From Forficula auricularia (Eukaryota; Arthropoda; Insecta; Dermaptera; Forficulidae): a stretch of DNA of 64,000 nt. Shown in pieces: positions 1 to 10,284 of this stretch (position 1 is its first letter; every line of letters begins with the position of its first letter). The translations under genes were made by a program, and so were the position numbers. The DNA lies in assembly GCA_024734495.1 (NCBI GenBank), contig JALMQS010000225.1:12119573-12183572 (forward strand). Direction: 5' to 3'. Below the pieces are notes generated by a model. That model saw nothing but the letters and a program-made list of their open reading frames with translations. It ran no database searches and had not been told where the DNA came from.

Positions 1-419
1 TTGATCTCAATGCACGTCAATCGAGAATAATGAGGGATTTTTCGTTTTAAGCATCTTTTTTGTTTTGAGATCAAGTCTGAAGCAGAAGGAAAATTAATTG
101 AATTTGTGATTGGATATATCACATTGCAAGATATTCTCTTCACAAATGTTTAAAACATACTAGCACCCCTCCTCACCGCCCACATTAATATTAATATTGT
201 TCTCATGGTGTAGTCTGAAACAGAATAACATTATCAAAGGAAATTGTCTTATTCTTAAGATTATTTTATAATGAAATAATAAATTAAAGATTGTATCTTT
301 AATGCTTAAAAAATTAAGGTTATATTTTCGAAGGCATTTTACTTTATCTTTTGTTTAGTATTAATAATTCGCAAGGATATTTATTTAATGGAATTAGAAT
401 CATAATTGAATTTTTTATA
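1..419. other. AT-rich sequence, no gene seen
   Basis: I see no coding frame, RNA gene or clear repeat here. It is AT-rich single-copy-looking DNA with short homopolymer runs. Confidence 0.4.
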
Positions 420-476
420 AAGAGAAATCAATGATGAGATTGTTCTCTGCTTGAAGCACATTTATTTATATATTTC
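420..476. repeat. Family P foldback fragment
   Basis: The segment from agagaaatcaatgatgag to the ttgttctctgctt block matches one arm of the complete family P foldback at 40693-40832. Other fragments lie at 1521-1575 and 39455-39520. It is a truncated copy without its partner arm. Confidence 0.5.
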
Positions 477-696
477 AGAGAAAATGTGAGATCCGGGGGG
501 TATTTAATATTTTTGAGGGCCTTAGAAATTAAAAATAAAACTCTGGACAAGACAATAAAAACAATTTTATTTTTATTAAATCAGTCTTAAGCCACATTTT
601 ATTTATTTCAATGAAACTTTGGGCGCTTCAACATTAACAAATTCAGTTATTATGAGGCCCCTAAAATTGAGAGGACCGGGGCTGCTCCTCCTCTTG

Positions 697-717
697 CCCC
701 CCCCCCCCCCCCCCCCC
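697..717. repeat. Poly-C tract
   Basis: A run of 21 cytosines follows a pyrimidine-rich stretch. Its length may be unreliable because homopolymers are error-prone in sequencing. Similar G or C runs occur at 2876-2888, 2949-2964, 5262-5270, 12006-12019 and 54010-54019. Confidence 0.9.
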
Positions 718-869
718 GATTGGCCCTAATATTTATATTTTTTAAAGGAGGATGAATGAAATTCACTTGCTTCTTTCCAGTAATTTTTTATTTTTTCAAG
801 TGGCTTATCCAAATATTTTGAGAGCACTACGGTATCTCTTCCTCAGTGGAAACCACCCACTCACCAATA

Positions 870-945
870 AACCAACCCCATACACAAATCAACGAAAAAA
901 GCTTGACAATACATTATTTTCGTTGATTTGTGTATGGGGTTGGTT
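870..945. repeat. Perfect 29-base hairpin
   Basis: Bases 870-898 and 917-945 are exact reverse complements over 29 bases, separated by an 18-base loop. It abuts foldback U. Perfect arms in such diverged surroundings imply a recent origin or gene conversion. The open frame running through it has no other support as a gene. Confidence 0.9.
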
Positions 946-956
946 AAAAAAATAAA

Positions 957-1432
957 TTAATAACTGTAGATTTTGAGTCAAATCGAACATCGTGTAACCG
1001 AGCCCTAGCCCTCTAAAATTTGGAAAAATCGGTTTATTCCATATTTTTCATTTTGGTGCACACTAATATTAAACGGTCCCAAATTATATATTATATCGAT
1101 AGAGGGCGTTAATACGAATCGAAAATTGACAGAGTTATGAATTTTTTAGTTACATCATATTTGTATATTTCAAAATTTTGTACATTTTCTACTAGATATC
1201 ATTTTATTAAAATTCGAATATTTCTTGCGATACTCTTCAATGGTTAATAATAAAAACTCCGTCAATTTTAGTTCGATTTTAATAAATAAACATGTTTTCG
1301 ATTCGTATTAACGTCCTCTATATCGATATAATATATACCTAATGATAGGGAATAAACCGATTTTTCCAAACTTTAGAGGGCTAGGGCTCGGTTACGCGAT
1401 GTTTGATATGGCTCAAAATCTACAGTTATTAG
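957..1432. mobile_element. Foldback element U
   Basis: The two ends are long imperfect reverse complements. The left starts taataactgtagattttgag and the right ends ctcaaaatctacagttatta. Inner blocks such as the cgagccctagccctctaaa segment and the gcgttaatacgaatcg segment recur inverted. It carries no coding frame and fits a non-autonomous DNA transposon or foldback. No clear TSD was found beyond TA-rich flanks. Confidence 0.8.
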
Positions 1433-1520
1433 TTTTTTATCTATACGAACAAGTTTCCGGGTTGTCCTGTTGATTTTCACATAATTTGAAATTCCCCATA
1501 TACGCTAAAACCACTCTAAT

Positions 1521-1575
1521 ATGTATGTATATGTTAATTTGAATCAAGCAAGAGACAACCTCATTGGTTACTCGA
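1521..1575. repeat. Family P fragment
   Basis: The stretch atgtatgtatatgttaattt followed by gaatcaagcaagagacaacc matches the right arm of the family P foldback at 40693-40832, with changes. Confidence 0.45.
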
Positions 1576-1884
1576 ATTAAAATTTGTAGTCAAAATAATG
1601 TTTTCCCATGGTAAGATTTTTTAATGAAACTAATTTTCTAATTTGAAAGAATTATCAGTTTGATCCCTAAAGCTGTAATAACAACAAAAGATTAATAATT
1701 TGAAAATATTAACGTGAAAGACCGAAATGCTAAGAGAATAAGCGTATTAATTCTATTTCAAAATTTAAACGAGATCATTAATAATAGTAGAAGTAAATAT
1801 GGCTTAGAGATTAGGGATTCAAGTGAAAAGAACAAAAGCCGTCTTATTTGCTGAAGAAGATTATACTCAACAATACTGAATATA

Positions 1885-2115
1885 GAAGAGAACATTATGA
1901 TCAAAATTGAAAGGAAGATGCTGCTCTGCTCGGATGGTACTTATGGGTCAGATGTGAGAGGAACGTGTCCCAAGACAAGCAACCAATTGAATGGATCCCA
2001 GAGGATGGACGCAGAAGAGAGGACCGAGAAAATCATATAAGGAGATGGATCAGAGAGAAAGGGCCCTAGAAGAGGAGGAGCAATGACAGGGAACTGGAAA
2101 ACGTCGCGAATAACT
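1885..2115 (+). mobile_element. Non-LTR retrotransposon 3' coding remnant
   Basis: In one forward frame, with several stops and frame slips, the segment reads EERVPRQATN, then a glycine/arginine-rich stretch ending KRGPRKS, then RERALEEEEQ. This order is typical of the C-terminal tail of LINE reverse transcriptases after the LYGCETW region (an arginine-rich RGRPRK block followed by a region ending in EDRELW). No reverse transcriptase core is left. It is a dead 5'-truncated copy, of a different subfamily from the copy at 9321-10264. The call rests on short motifs only. Confidence 0.5.
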
Positions 2116-2643
2116 GAATTAGAATAAAATGAAAAATAATTTCACAGTGAGTTGATCAGCAAAATGGTATGCACCGGGTTAAATAAAACTCTCAGAATTA
2201 GACGTTTCGGCCTAAATTTTATTGGTCCTTCCTCAGTTAATGGGAATTGTAGACATTTTACATGGATGTTAGGCCAAAATTTAGGCCGATAACACTGCTC
2301 GACAAAAATTTCACCCCGTAAACCTTACAATGGATTCCAGTAGAGTTTTATACGCTGATTATCATGCAATTTCCCGATTTTTTACAACACGTCAGAGTTT
2401 TGAGATATTATCGGTCAAAATGAGAAAAAAAGGCTATTTCGACCTATTTTCGAGTCCCATTAAATATTAAACAGCAATATTTGAAATCAAAACAGCCTCC
2501 TCTTTGATTTTCAAATTACCACTTGTGTTTAGCTCAATTAGAACTCGAGTTATAACTAAAAAAATAAAACTACGTTATTATAAAATATAAAGGATAATAA
2601 ACCTTAGATAAAAACATAAGGTCTTAGATGTTTAGTTATAACT

Positions 2644-3441
2644 AAGGTGACCAGATTTTAACATTGGTGAAGTGGGACACCATTGACTTGTTTAAAAAAA
2701 TTGGTCTAGAGCAAGGGTCTTCAACCCGCGGCCCGCCGATATGTTTTCTGCGGCCCGCCAACAGCATCTCAATAACGACTACAAAAAAATAATTTTTAGA
2801 TTTTTTATTTTTTATAACATTAAATTTTAAAATTGAAGAAAATAAAGTTCTATGTGTGGGGGGCGTCTTTGACCACCCCCCCCCCCCCGCTTGGACAATT
2901 CGATCGCGAAACACTTACGAGATCAAAAGTATATCTTATATACCGGCGACCCCCCCCCCCCCCCAAATCAGGGGTCTGGATCCGCGCCTGGGTCCGGCCC
3001 GCTGTTTAGGAAAAAAATTGGCCCTTGATTTGTAAAACGTTGAAGACTCCTGGTCTAGAGTCTAAAGCAACAAAAATTTATTAACATAGTACGCAAAAAT
3101 CGTTTTGTAATTTATTTTGTTTACAAATATAATATACATAATAAATATAGTATTTTAAAAACCCTTTATTCTTTCGCATATTTATCATTTGAGTGTTTTT
3201 TTTTTTAGTAGATTAGATTGCTCTCGTTGTTTAAAACGTCATGCAATTTATCGTAAGAACTTGTTAAATAATTTTTCACACATAATAATGGCTTTCAAAG
3301 TCTCAACACTTAATTGTGATACATTTGTCGGCGCGAATTCTTTCCAAAAATCGCGACTTTCTTAAAACGTCACGGGACGGGGGGACAAATTGTTAAAAAT
3401 CGGGACTGTCCCGCCAAAAGTGAGACCCCTGGTCACCTTAG
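2644..3441. mobile_element. hAT-like element inserted in foldback A
   Basis: The ends are inverted: aaggtgaccag on the left and ctggtcacctt on the right. The 8-base flanks ttataact (2636-2643) and atataact (3442-3449) agree at 7 of 8 positions, as expected of an aged hAT TSD. The uninterrupted foldback A copy at 61270-61310 reads straight through the equivalent site. No transposase frame remains. It contains a second hAT element at 2712-3052. Confidence 0.7.
2712..3052. mobile_element. hAT MITE, innermost of the nest
   Basis: It starts caagggtcttcaac and ends gttgaagactcctg, a good inverted terminal repeat. It has a perfect 8-base TSD, gtctagag, at 2704-2711 and 3053-3060. Body blocks near the ends read gcggcccgcc, a pattern familiar from hAT-derived repeats in many animals. 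It holds poly-C runs and no transposase. The minus-strand open frame at 2642-2914 crosses its boundary and is spurious. Confidence 0.85.
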
Positions 3442-3768
3442 ATATAACTCGAGTTCTAATTGAGCTAAAAACAAGTCGTAATTTGAAAATCAAAGAGGAA
3501 GTTGTTTTCTATTACGTCAACAAAATATTTTGATAAATATTGCTGTTTAATATTTAATGGGACTCGAAAATAGTTGAAAATGGCCTTTTTCGTCGTTTTG
3601 ACCGATATCTCAAAACTCTGACGTGTTATAAAAAATCGGGAAATTGCATGATAATCAGTGTATAAAACTCTACTGGACTCCATTGTTATGTTTACGGGGA
3701 GAAATTTTTGTTTAGTAGTGTAATCTGAGAGTTTTATTGAACCCGATGGTATTTCCAGCAACCCACTG

Positions 3769-4727
3769 CATTATTATCATCACAGCCACGATTTCCAACA
3801 AAAAATAATTTTGTTATTTTAATGAAATCGAATTCTATTAATTATTAGCATCAAAATGAATTTTATTTAAAGTTAAAAAGGGCAAGCAGACACAGGTTTT
3901 AAATTTGACCAAGAGCTAGAGGGTTCTAAGACGAAAATATACCTAAATAAATTAATGAAAATCCAAAATTGTATAACATATTGTGAAATGGTCAATAAAA
4001 TAAAATTCTATTGTCGCGTGTTTTGATATATGTTTCAAAATGGGTAACCAAAAATCAACCACCCTGTGTTTAATAGACTTGTAATTGTCAGGATGATTGA
4101 TAAATATAATATTAAATATGCATGAGTTATTTTCTGGATTTCATTTATCAATTATAATTATAACTATACAAATTAACAACTCAACGAAAACAGACAGAGA
4201 GAGAAGATTAATCATGAAATGGCCTCGGACAAACTCACCAACAGAAATCCATCCATTTTGATATGATATGTCCCGAAGCATTATTCAAATTTGATAGGCG
4301 GGGGTTTGAATGTCTGATTGGTTTATATATACATATATAAATGTCCCCCCTTGTATCCATAATGCGGACACGAATCGGGTAAAAATTCGCCAACACACGC
4401 ACACTTGGAAATACATAGAATAAATGTTGCATAATGGAGTATGACGGTTAAAGCGAATTTATCGATTTTAGATTTTTTATTTATTTTATTTTCTGATTAA
4501 TATGCAATAGGACAAGGGTGAGGGAATTTTATGTATTTAGAAAAAAAAGCGGCTTGCTTGCGTACCTAGGGGTTCCCGTAAGGGGCTAGACACCTTTGTA
4601 ATTCTGTCAAGGGTGACTGGGGAGTCAAAATAAAAACAAAAACAAAACATATTTAAAACCATTTTAAAACATCTATTCAAAGATCAACTGCAATGCGGGG
4701 GGAAATTTTATTTCATCCTTTTTCTTT
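3769..4727. other. AT-rich sequence, no gene seen
   Basis: No coding frame with support. The open frame at 4235-4432 on the minus strand has low-complexity composition and no recognisable motif. Confidence 0.4.
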
Positions 4728-4803
4728 CAACGTTTCGTCGACTTATACTCGCTGAATAGCCCTGAAGAAGTCGGCAAAGTCGACGAAACGTTGGCTGAGA
4801 AAT
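4728..4803 (+). repeat. Small palindrome with hammerhead-like motif
   Basis: caacgtttcgtcgac at 4728-4742 is the exact inverse of gtcgacgaaacgttg at 4779-4793. The forward arm carries the motif at 4762-4795: CTGAAGA, one extra A, stem GTCGGC/GTCGAC (partly paired) with loop AAA, then GAAACGTT. Confidence 0.65.
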
Positions 4804-4899
4804 AAAAAAAAGTCACACATGAAAATTTGTCCTTATTTTCCTATTATAAACTTTCAAATTAATACAAATTATGGACGGAAATGATAATAATAATTATTT

Positions 4900-5127
4900 A
4901 TAAAAGAAATCACAGGAAATTGGGTAAAAAACAGGCAGTTTTTATTAAGCGGCGCAGACGTTTCGTCATTTATTTTGATTTCCTAAGTGTCTCTATATGA
5001 CAAACTGTTTTTGTCAAAGAGTGATAAAATCGGCCACTGAGGAAGTCAAAATAAATTGACGAAACGTCTGGTCCACTTAATAAAAACTCTTGTTTTAATC
5101 TATTCAATTTCCTGCGATTCCTTTTAT
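4900..5127. mobile_element. Foldback X1 with hammerhead-like motif
   Basis: The ends are inverted: ataaaagaaatcacagg and cctgcgattccttttat. Inner inverted blocks include agacgtttcgtca. The forward motif at 5037-5068 reads CTGAGGA, A, stem GTCAA...TTGAC, GAAACGTC. The reverse arm holds a degenerate partner near 4958-4990. No TSD was resolved. Confidence 0.7.
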
Positions 5128-5324
5128 GAAATTTACTATGAGTACGAATGATCTAACTATTATCTATTTCATAGCAACGAAAATAGTTTTCCCTCAAATG
5201 TACTCATGGTAATTCTATGAATTTTTACATATTTTTAAATCAAAGGGTTGCAAAGTTAGAGGGGGGGGGCGCAATGTGAGGCAGATTTATAAACTCAAAG
5301 CGCGCAACTACGTATAGCGAAAAT

Positions 5325-5474
5325 CGATGGACGAACCGTGAACTAATATCGTGTACACCTACTTCTACTTTCATTTCCAAGTAGAAGACAATAGATTATC
5401 TAATGAATTCCAAAATAATTCCACATAATTCCAAAGACGGTGTACACCTAATTCCAGTCGCGGTTCAGCCCTCG
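5325..5474. mobile_element. hAT MITE, family E copy 1
   Basis: A 150-base element with ends cgatggacgaacc and ggttcagccctcg (consensus CGAGGGGTGAACC). The 8-base TSD gcgaaaat is perfect (5317-5324 and 5475-5482). The interior holds gtgtacacctacttc and the repeated aattccaaaataattcca pattern shared by all six family E copies. Confidence 0.9.
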
Positions 5475-5579
5475 GCGAAAATATAGGGTTTTTCGATCAA
5501 CAATACTCTTTTGCAATCAATTGTAATATCTAACAATATTGGACACATGTACTTTATAAATGATACTATTACAAGAGGT

Positions 5580-5981
5580 AAATTTTTATAATTTTTCTAA
5601 CTGATATAACAAAGAATAATTGACCTATCAATGAGAAGTGTTTTGACCGCGCTTTATTTGAAAAAGATATTTTATCACAAGACTACTGCGGATTATGCTA
5701 TTAAAGTCTGTGGAGTCTTAAGTCTGGACCAAGAGACATTCGGATGGAGGTGATCCATCCGAATGTCTAGCGGGCTATACGCAAAATGACGTTGGATTGT
5801 AGCTAAATGGATCACATCTTTTTCTCTCTTGGTCCAGACTTAAGACTCCACAGACTTTAATAGCATAATCCGCAGTAGTCTTGTGATAAAATATCTTTTT
5901 CAAATAAAGCCCGGTCAAAACACTTCTCATTGATAGGTCAATTATTCTTTGTTATATCAGTTAGAAAAATTATAAAAATTT
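5580..5981. mobile_element. Foldback C, copy 1
   Basis: Arms of about 180 bases are near-perfect inverted copies, from aaatttttataatttttc on the left to its inverse at 5963-5981. They include ctgatataacaaagaat and gtcttaagtctggaccaag. The unpaired centre holds cattcggatgg and tagcgggctatacgc. A damaged copy sits inside the hAT at 36578-37235. Confidence 0.85.
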
Positions 5982-5997
5982 ATTTTAAGATCATTAT

Positions 5998-6104
5998 TTC
6001 AAGTTAGAAATATATAAGTTCAAATATTATTTTCACTCAATATTTGACAAAAATTCCCTACAGTTGATTCGTGATTGAATCAAATGTAGAAAACATTCGG
6101 TTTA
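5998..6104. repeat. Module R, copy 1
   Basis: This block, running from caagttagaaatatataag through tcactcaatatttgac to gtagaaaacattcgg, matches 36960-37073 closely. There it is bounded by an inverted pair, cccaatgttttct and agaaaacattggg. At both loci it follows foldback C, so C and R may move together. Confidence 0.6.
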
Positions 6105-6341
6105 TTACAAGATTTCAATACTTATAAGATGTTAATCCTAGGATTGATTAAGTAAGAAATAATATAGTTAAAAGGTAAATTAGAAATAAGAATTTTAGTT
6201 TTCAAGAAGTGTTCTGTAAAATTTGAAATTATTTTTATTGTGCCTTTTCACTGCTATATTTTTATAAGAAACCCATCAATAATCACAACGAATAACGTAT
6301 TTGGAGTTTCATTGAGTGCGAGCAGCCATCAGTGTCTGAAA

Positions 6342-6543
6342 CAGTGACGGGCGGTGACATTTCAACCAGAGGATGCTGTCCAAAAAAGAACCCTTCAATT
6401 TTTTAAATGTTATTTTGTTTTTCACTCCTTTTTGTAAAATTCATCGATAAACCCAGAATTTTTTCATGACACGGTATGAAAATACTCTTGACGATTTGAA
6501 ATTTTAGGGATGCGCAGAGTCCACACCATCCATGAAACCACTG
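6342..6543. mobile_element. hAT MITE, family D copy 1
   Basis: A 202-base element starting cagtgacgggcggtg and ending catgaaaccactg. It has a perfect 8-base TSD, gtctgaaa (6334-6341 and 6544-6551). Its two halves match the two outer parts of the interrupted copy at 36578-37235, so this is the uninterrupted form. No coding capacity. Confidence 0.9.
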
Positions 6544-6666
6544 GTCTGAAAGCTTTCTTTTTACAACAGTGGGATTCGAACGCAAGGCCGATCAAGTAAG
6601 GAGATAAAAATCATCTTTAGTCGAAAAACGGCCGATTAAACAATGATAAATTATGTATGAAATATA

Positions 6667-7085
6667 TGTTGCAGTAAAAACCCGGTTTTTAATAAGAACG
6701 GGTTCTTACTAGTTAAAACGCGTTTCACTGAATACCTTTGTGCCAACTAGAATTTACTTAAGTTGGTTGAGTTTGGTTCAAAGGTCTAGAATCTTGATTT
6801 TTGATCTTCCGCCTCATTTTGAGTGTTTATTTCGGAAAAATTTTAAAACGAAATTTTCAAAAATTAGAAGCAATGTTGTAGAGGATGTAATTTGTGACAT
6901 TTTCGTTTAAAATTTTTTGAAAATAAACACCCAAAATGAGGCGGAAGGTCAAAAATCAAGATTCTGGACCTTTGAACCAAACTCAACCAACATCAGTAAA
7001 TTCTAGTTGCTATAAAGGTATTCCGTGAAATGCGTTATAACTAGTAAGAACCCGTTCTTACTAAAAACGGGGCTTTACTGCAACA
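6667..7085. mobile_element. Foldback B, copy 1
   Basis: The ends tgttgcagtaaaaaccc and ctttactgcaaca are flanked by TA. Almost the whole element is inverted on itself, including the blocks gttggttgagtttggttc and accttccgcctcatttt. It contains palindromic AGTAAGAACGGGTTCTTACT next to the ends. Further copies are at 12609-12888 and 31745-32122. TA flanks suggest a Tc1/mariner-type target, which is inference. Confidence 0.85.
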
Positions 7086-7242
7086 TATATTATATATAAT
7101 TATAAATATGTATAATTCTAAAATTTAACTTTATTTTTCTTACAATAATTTTTAAATCAATTTTTGTCACATAAAAAATAAATACCATATACCTATATGA
7201 CAAAAACTAATTTAAAAGTTTTGTAAAAATAATCTAGGTGTA

Positions 7243-7441
7243 GAGCTGGCTAAGGCGCTGGGCTCGCTTCATCATCGTTGATGACGATGTTCAAGCGGGA
7301 AACCCGGGTTCGAGCCTGGCTAGCATATACAAATTTCTACCGGCTGAAAACTCGGCTCCCCCACTAACGCCACTAACACTTTACTGATGTCCTGTCTAAA
7401 TGGGCTTTGTTCCCGGTGACAATAAATAAATTTAAAAAAAA
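7243..7441 (+). mobile_element. tRNA-derived SINE, copy 1
   Basis: The tRNA-like head carries a polymerase III A-box-like gctggctaaggcgctgg and a perfect B box, ggttcgagcc. It resembles a Leu/Ser-type tRNA with a long variable arm. A unique body follows, then tgggctttgttcccggtgac and an A-rich tail. The 12-base TSD aatctaggtgta is perfect (7231-7242 and 7442-7453). The head is about 15 bases shorter than in the copy at 10285-10500. Mobilisation would rely on a LINE partner. Confidence 0.92.
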
Positions 7442-7453
7442 AATCTAGGTGTA

Positions 7454-8646
7454 AAATGAGGAGCCCTGTATATTGATTTTGATCTAAAATTAAAAAAAAA
7501 ATCTTATTTATTCACGGTTAGAAATTACTGAAACGTGGAGAAAACTTATTTTTATGCAAAGTCAGTCGATTCGAAACCTCTTAAATGATAATAAATTACA
7601 ATTTTAATATGATTTCAAAAGATCTATATGGGGTGAATGAGAATCAAAACAAAATAAAAGTGAAACTTTTGTAAAAAAAAAAAAAAAAGATGAAATAGTT
7701 AATTTAATTAACTTGAAATTCACCTGTAGGCCATGTGCATGAATCATTATAACTATAAGAAACCCTGCTCTATATTTTCACTTCATGCTTTCTACACAGT
7801 GTGGCGATTATTCCCACAGGCACCTGTTCCATTGCCTCTATTCAAAACACAACTGAGAGAGTGGATAGGGGGAAGTGTTTTGTTATCTGTGGAGCAGCAG
7901 GTGAAAGAGAGTGGGCAAGTGTCAATTAGATTGACAGATAGACAGCAAATCTCTTAGCTAATCCCCTTGGAGAGAGAGTCGACGAAACATTATTTACATA
8001 CGCCACATAAAAATTATATTAAAGTGATCAATACAGGTAGAAAAAAATGGTTTATGGCCATTTTGTTCATCTTTACACAAACTTGTCCCCCTGCGCGCGC
8101 CCTTTGCCTAAATGCCTTTTTGCGCCCCTGTCCTAAAATCGTGAAAAAATATATTAAACAAAAACAATTAACATTTGTTGTAGTCAACAAAACGTAGATT
8201 TCTATTAGTAGTAATCGAAATGTTTTCATGAAAAAATTTAAGGTATTTACAGAATTTTATGTTTTGAGGTCCAATAAAATGTACAAGTGCAATATGCACA
8301 GTACCAAACATATTTTTTAGAAAATCTTTAATTAGGTTTTGACTTAAAAAAAGTAAGATTTATTTTCACATATTATATATTCTCTATATCATGTAATGAT
8401 ATAGAATATAATGTTAAGTATTGCGATCGCCTGCCTGGTTTGGAGAGTAGTCATACCCTTAACAGATCTGCCAATTCAGTTGTCTACCTAGCAGGGGGCT
8501 CCCACTATACCAAGGTGGCTATTATGAGATTTTATTAATTATTTAATTGAGATATGGTGAGAAATTAATCATTTAATTTTTACGCTGTTAAGCTTTTTTG
8601 TAACCCATTTTTGTATTATTTTTATTATTATCTATTATTTAAATTA
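7454..8646. other. No supported gene; mixed unique and old repeat DNA
   Basis: The segment 7730-7960 is less AT-rich and open for 74 codons, but shows no motif and no convincing splice context. 8400-8450 is the inverse of 16795-16850 (sharing gcgatcgcctgcctgg), so it is a dispersed repeat. The rest shows nothing recognisable. Confidence 0.4.
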
Positions 8647-9280
8647 CACTACTCAACAAAAATTTCACCCCGTAAACCTATCACTGGATTTCAGTAGAAT
8701 TTTATACGCTGACTATCATGCAATTTCCCCATTTTTTCCAACACGTCGGTGTTTTGAGATATTATCGGTCAAAACGACGAAAAATGCCATTTTGACCTAT
8801 TTTCGACCTCCATTAGATATTAAACAGCAATTTTTGAAATCAAAATATTTTGTGGACGTAATAGAAAACAGCTTCCTCTTTGATTTTCAAATCACCACTT
8901 GTTTTTAGCTCAATTAGAACTCGGATTATAACTAAAAAACTAAAACTCGTATTATAAAGGATATAAACAGAGATAAAAACATAAGGTCTTAGTTTTTTTA
9001 GATATATTTGGAGTTCTAATTGAGCTAAAAACAAGTGGTAATTTGAAGATCAAAGAGAAATCTGTTTTCTTTAGTCAACAAAATATTTTGATTTCAAATA
9101 TTGCTGTTTAATATTTAATGGGACTCGAAAATCGGTCAAAATGGCATATTTCATCGTTTTGACCGATAATATCTCAAAACTCTGACGTGTTGTAAAAAAT
9201 CGGGAAAATGCATGATAATCAGCGTATTAAACTCTACTGGAATCCATTGTTATGTTTACGGGGACAAATTTTTGTTTAAT
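8647..9280. mobile_element. Foldback A, copy 2
   Basis: It starts cactactcaacaaaaatttc after a TA and folds back on itself with arms of about 260 bases. The right end is eroded (gggacaaatttttgttt). Unlike copy 1 it has no hAT insertion at its centre. The open frames at 8840-9034 and 9227-9439 belong to its arms and to the LINE beside it. Confidence 0.8.
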
Positions 9281-9320
9281 TTTTGTGGAGCAGAACCGCT
9301 TTTGAGAAATTAAAAAAAAT

Positions 9321-10264
9321 ATCATCATCATTGAGTATACAGTCCTAAGACTGGTTTGATGCAACAATCCGTCTCCACTCGACTCTGTCCCCCGCCAGCT
9401 GTTTAACCTCTCTAAATGTCTGGCATCCCATATCCCCAATTATTTGGTTGAAATATTCTAATCTGGTTCTTCCCCTTCCCCTTTTCTTTCCCACCTCCCC
9501 CTCCAAGATATCCCTAAGCAGTCCCCCATGTCTCAGTGTGTGCCCCATCATCTGACCTCTTCTCTTCTTCAGACTCTTCCACAAGGTTCTTCTTTCTCCG
9601 ATTCTTCCAAGAACTTCTTCATTTGTAATTTTATCCATCCATTTGATATTCATCATTCTTCTGTAGCACGACATTTCGAAAGCCTCTAATCTCTTTCTCT
9701 CCGCTTCTCTAATTGTCCAGGTTTCACACCCGTACATGGCTATGCTCCATACATATGTCTTCAATAGCAACTTCCTGTTTGCTAAGCTGATTGAGGAGGA
9801 GCATAGTAGTTTTTGTTTTGAATTAAACCCCATTTTTGCTTGGGCAATTCTTGATTTAATTTCGTTTTCGCTCCTCCCATCCCATGTTATTTTACTTCCT
9901 AGGTAGCGGAATTCCTTAACTCCTTCTAGGTTTTCTTGGTTAATTTTGATGCATTCCTGTCTCGTTTGTTCTTTTTTTGTACATACTAGGACCTTGGTTT
10001 TATTCTTGTTTATTTTCATTTTGATTTCTTCTATTAGGATTTGGTTAATTCCATTCAAGGCGTCCTCTAATTCTTTTTTATTGCTTCCTAGAAGGGCAAT
10101 GTCATCGGCAAATCTTAACATAGCGATCTTTTGACCTTGGATTTCTATACCTGTATCAATTTTGTCTTTGAATTCTTTAATCGCTTCTTCTATGTATAAG
10201 TTGGAAAATCATGGGTGACAGCCACATCCTTGTCTTACACCTTTTTTTATTTTGGCTTCTTTGA
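9321..10264 (-). pseudogene. Non-LTR retrotransposon reverse transcriptase, 5'-truncated
   Basis: This is the best-preserved coding remnant in the window. On the minus strand it reads the RT motif GVRQGC (10224-10241), a segment with an in-frame TGA near 10210, then LRFADDIALLG (10099-10118) containing the FADD form of the catalytic YxDD box. The 258-codon open stretch continues through FRYLGSKITWDG, LYGCETW-type AMYGCETWTI, a GKKRGRGRTR basic block and the C-terminal VEWRRIVASNQS. The stop falls at 9345. The 3' end has a short untranslated region ending in a TCA/TGA trinucleotide tail (9321-9335). The domain order is that of CR1/RTE/Jockey-type LINEs; the clade is not settled. The N-terminal RT, endonuclease and any ORF1 are missing by 5' truncation. 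The TSD is unclear (aaaaatat-like). Related pieces lie at 13581-14022 and 51472-51600. Confidence 0.92.
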
Positions 10265-10284
10265 AAAATATATAAAAGTAATAC

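Larger units (their letters stand above)
2293..3720. mobile_element. Foldback A, copy 1 (interrupted)
   Basis: A long palindrome. The left arm starts cactgctcgacaaaaatttc and the right arm ends inverted in gaaatttttgtttagtagtg. TAA lies on both sides (2290-2292 and 3721-3723). Arms of about 260 bases share the blocks atcatgcaatttccc, tttgattttcaaatt and aattagaactcgag. Other copies are at 8647-9280 and 60952-61566. The ends and TA-type target resemble Tc1/mariner-derived elements, but that is inference. The open frame at 3465-3761 lies inside an arm and is not a gene. The centre is split by a hAT-like insertion. Confidence 0.8.
2145..3768. mobile_element. Foldback N, outermost of a four-level nest
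   Basis: The left arm (2145-2200: cagtgag, an accgggttaaataaaa block, then actctcag) is matched inverted by the right arm (3724-3768: ctgagag, ttttattgaacccgatgg, ending acccactg). The element is split by foldback A at 2293-3720. Its own body at 2201-2236 carries a minus-strand copy of the CTGAnGA...GAAACGTC hairpin motif, with a weak stem. Confidence 0.65.

Noticed and set aside
2642..2914. Minus-strand 90-codon frame
   Set aside because: It crosses the boundaries of two nested hAT elements and a poly-C run, so it cannot be a conserved gene.
5580..5981. CRISPR-like palindromic repeats
   Set aside because: Inverted arms are single large palindromes, not regularly spaced short direct repeats, and the DNA is eukaryotic in character.
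7733..7957. 74-codon forward frame with better composition
   Set aside because: No start context, domain, splice pair or repeat match could be shown. It stays an unassigned segment.
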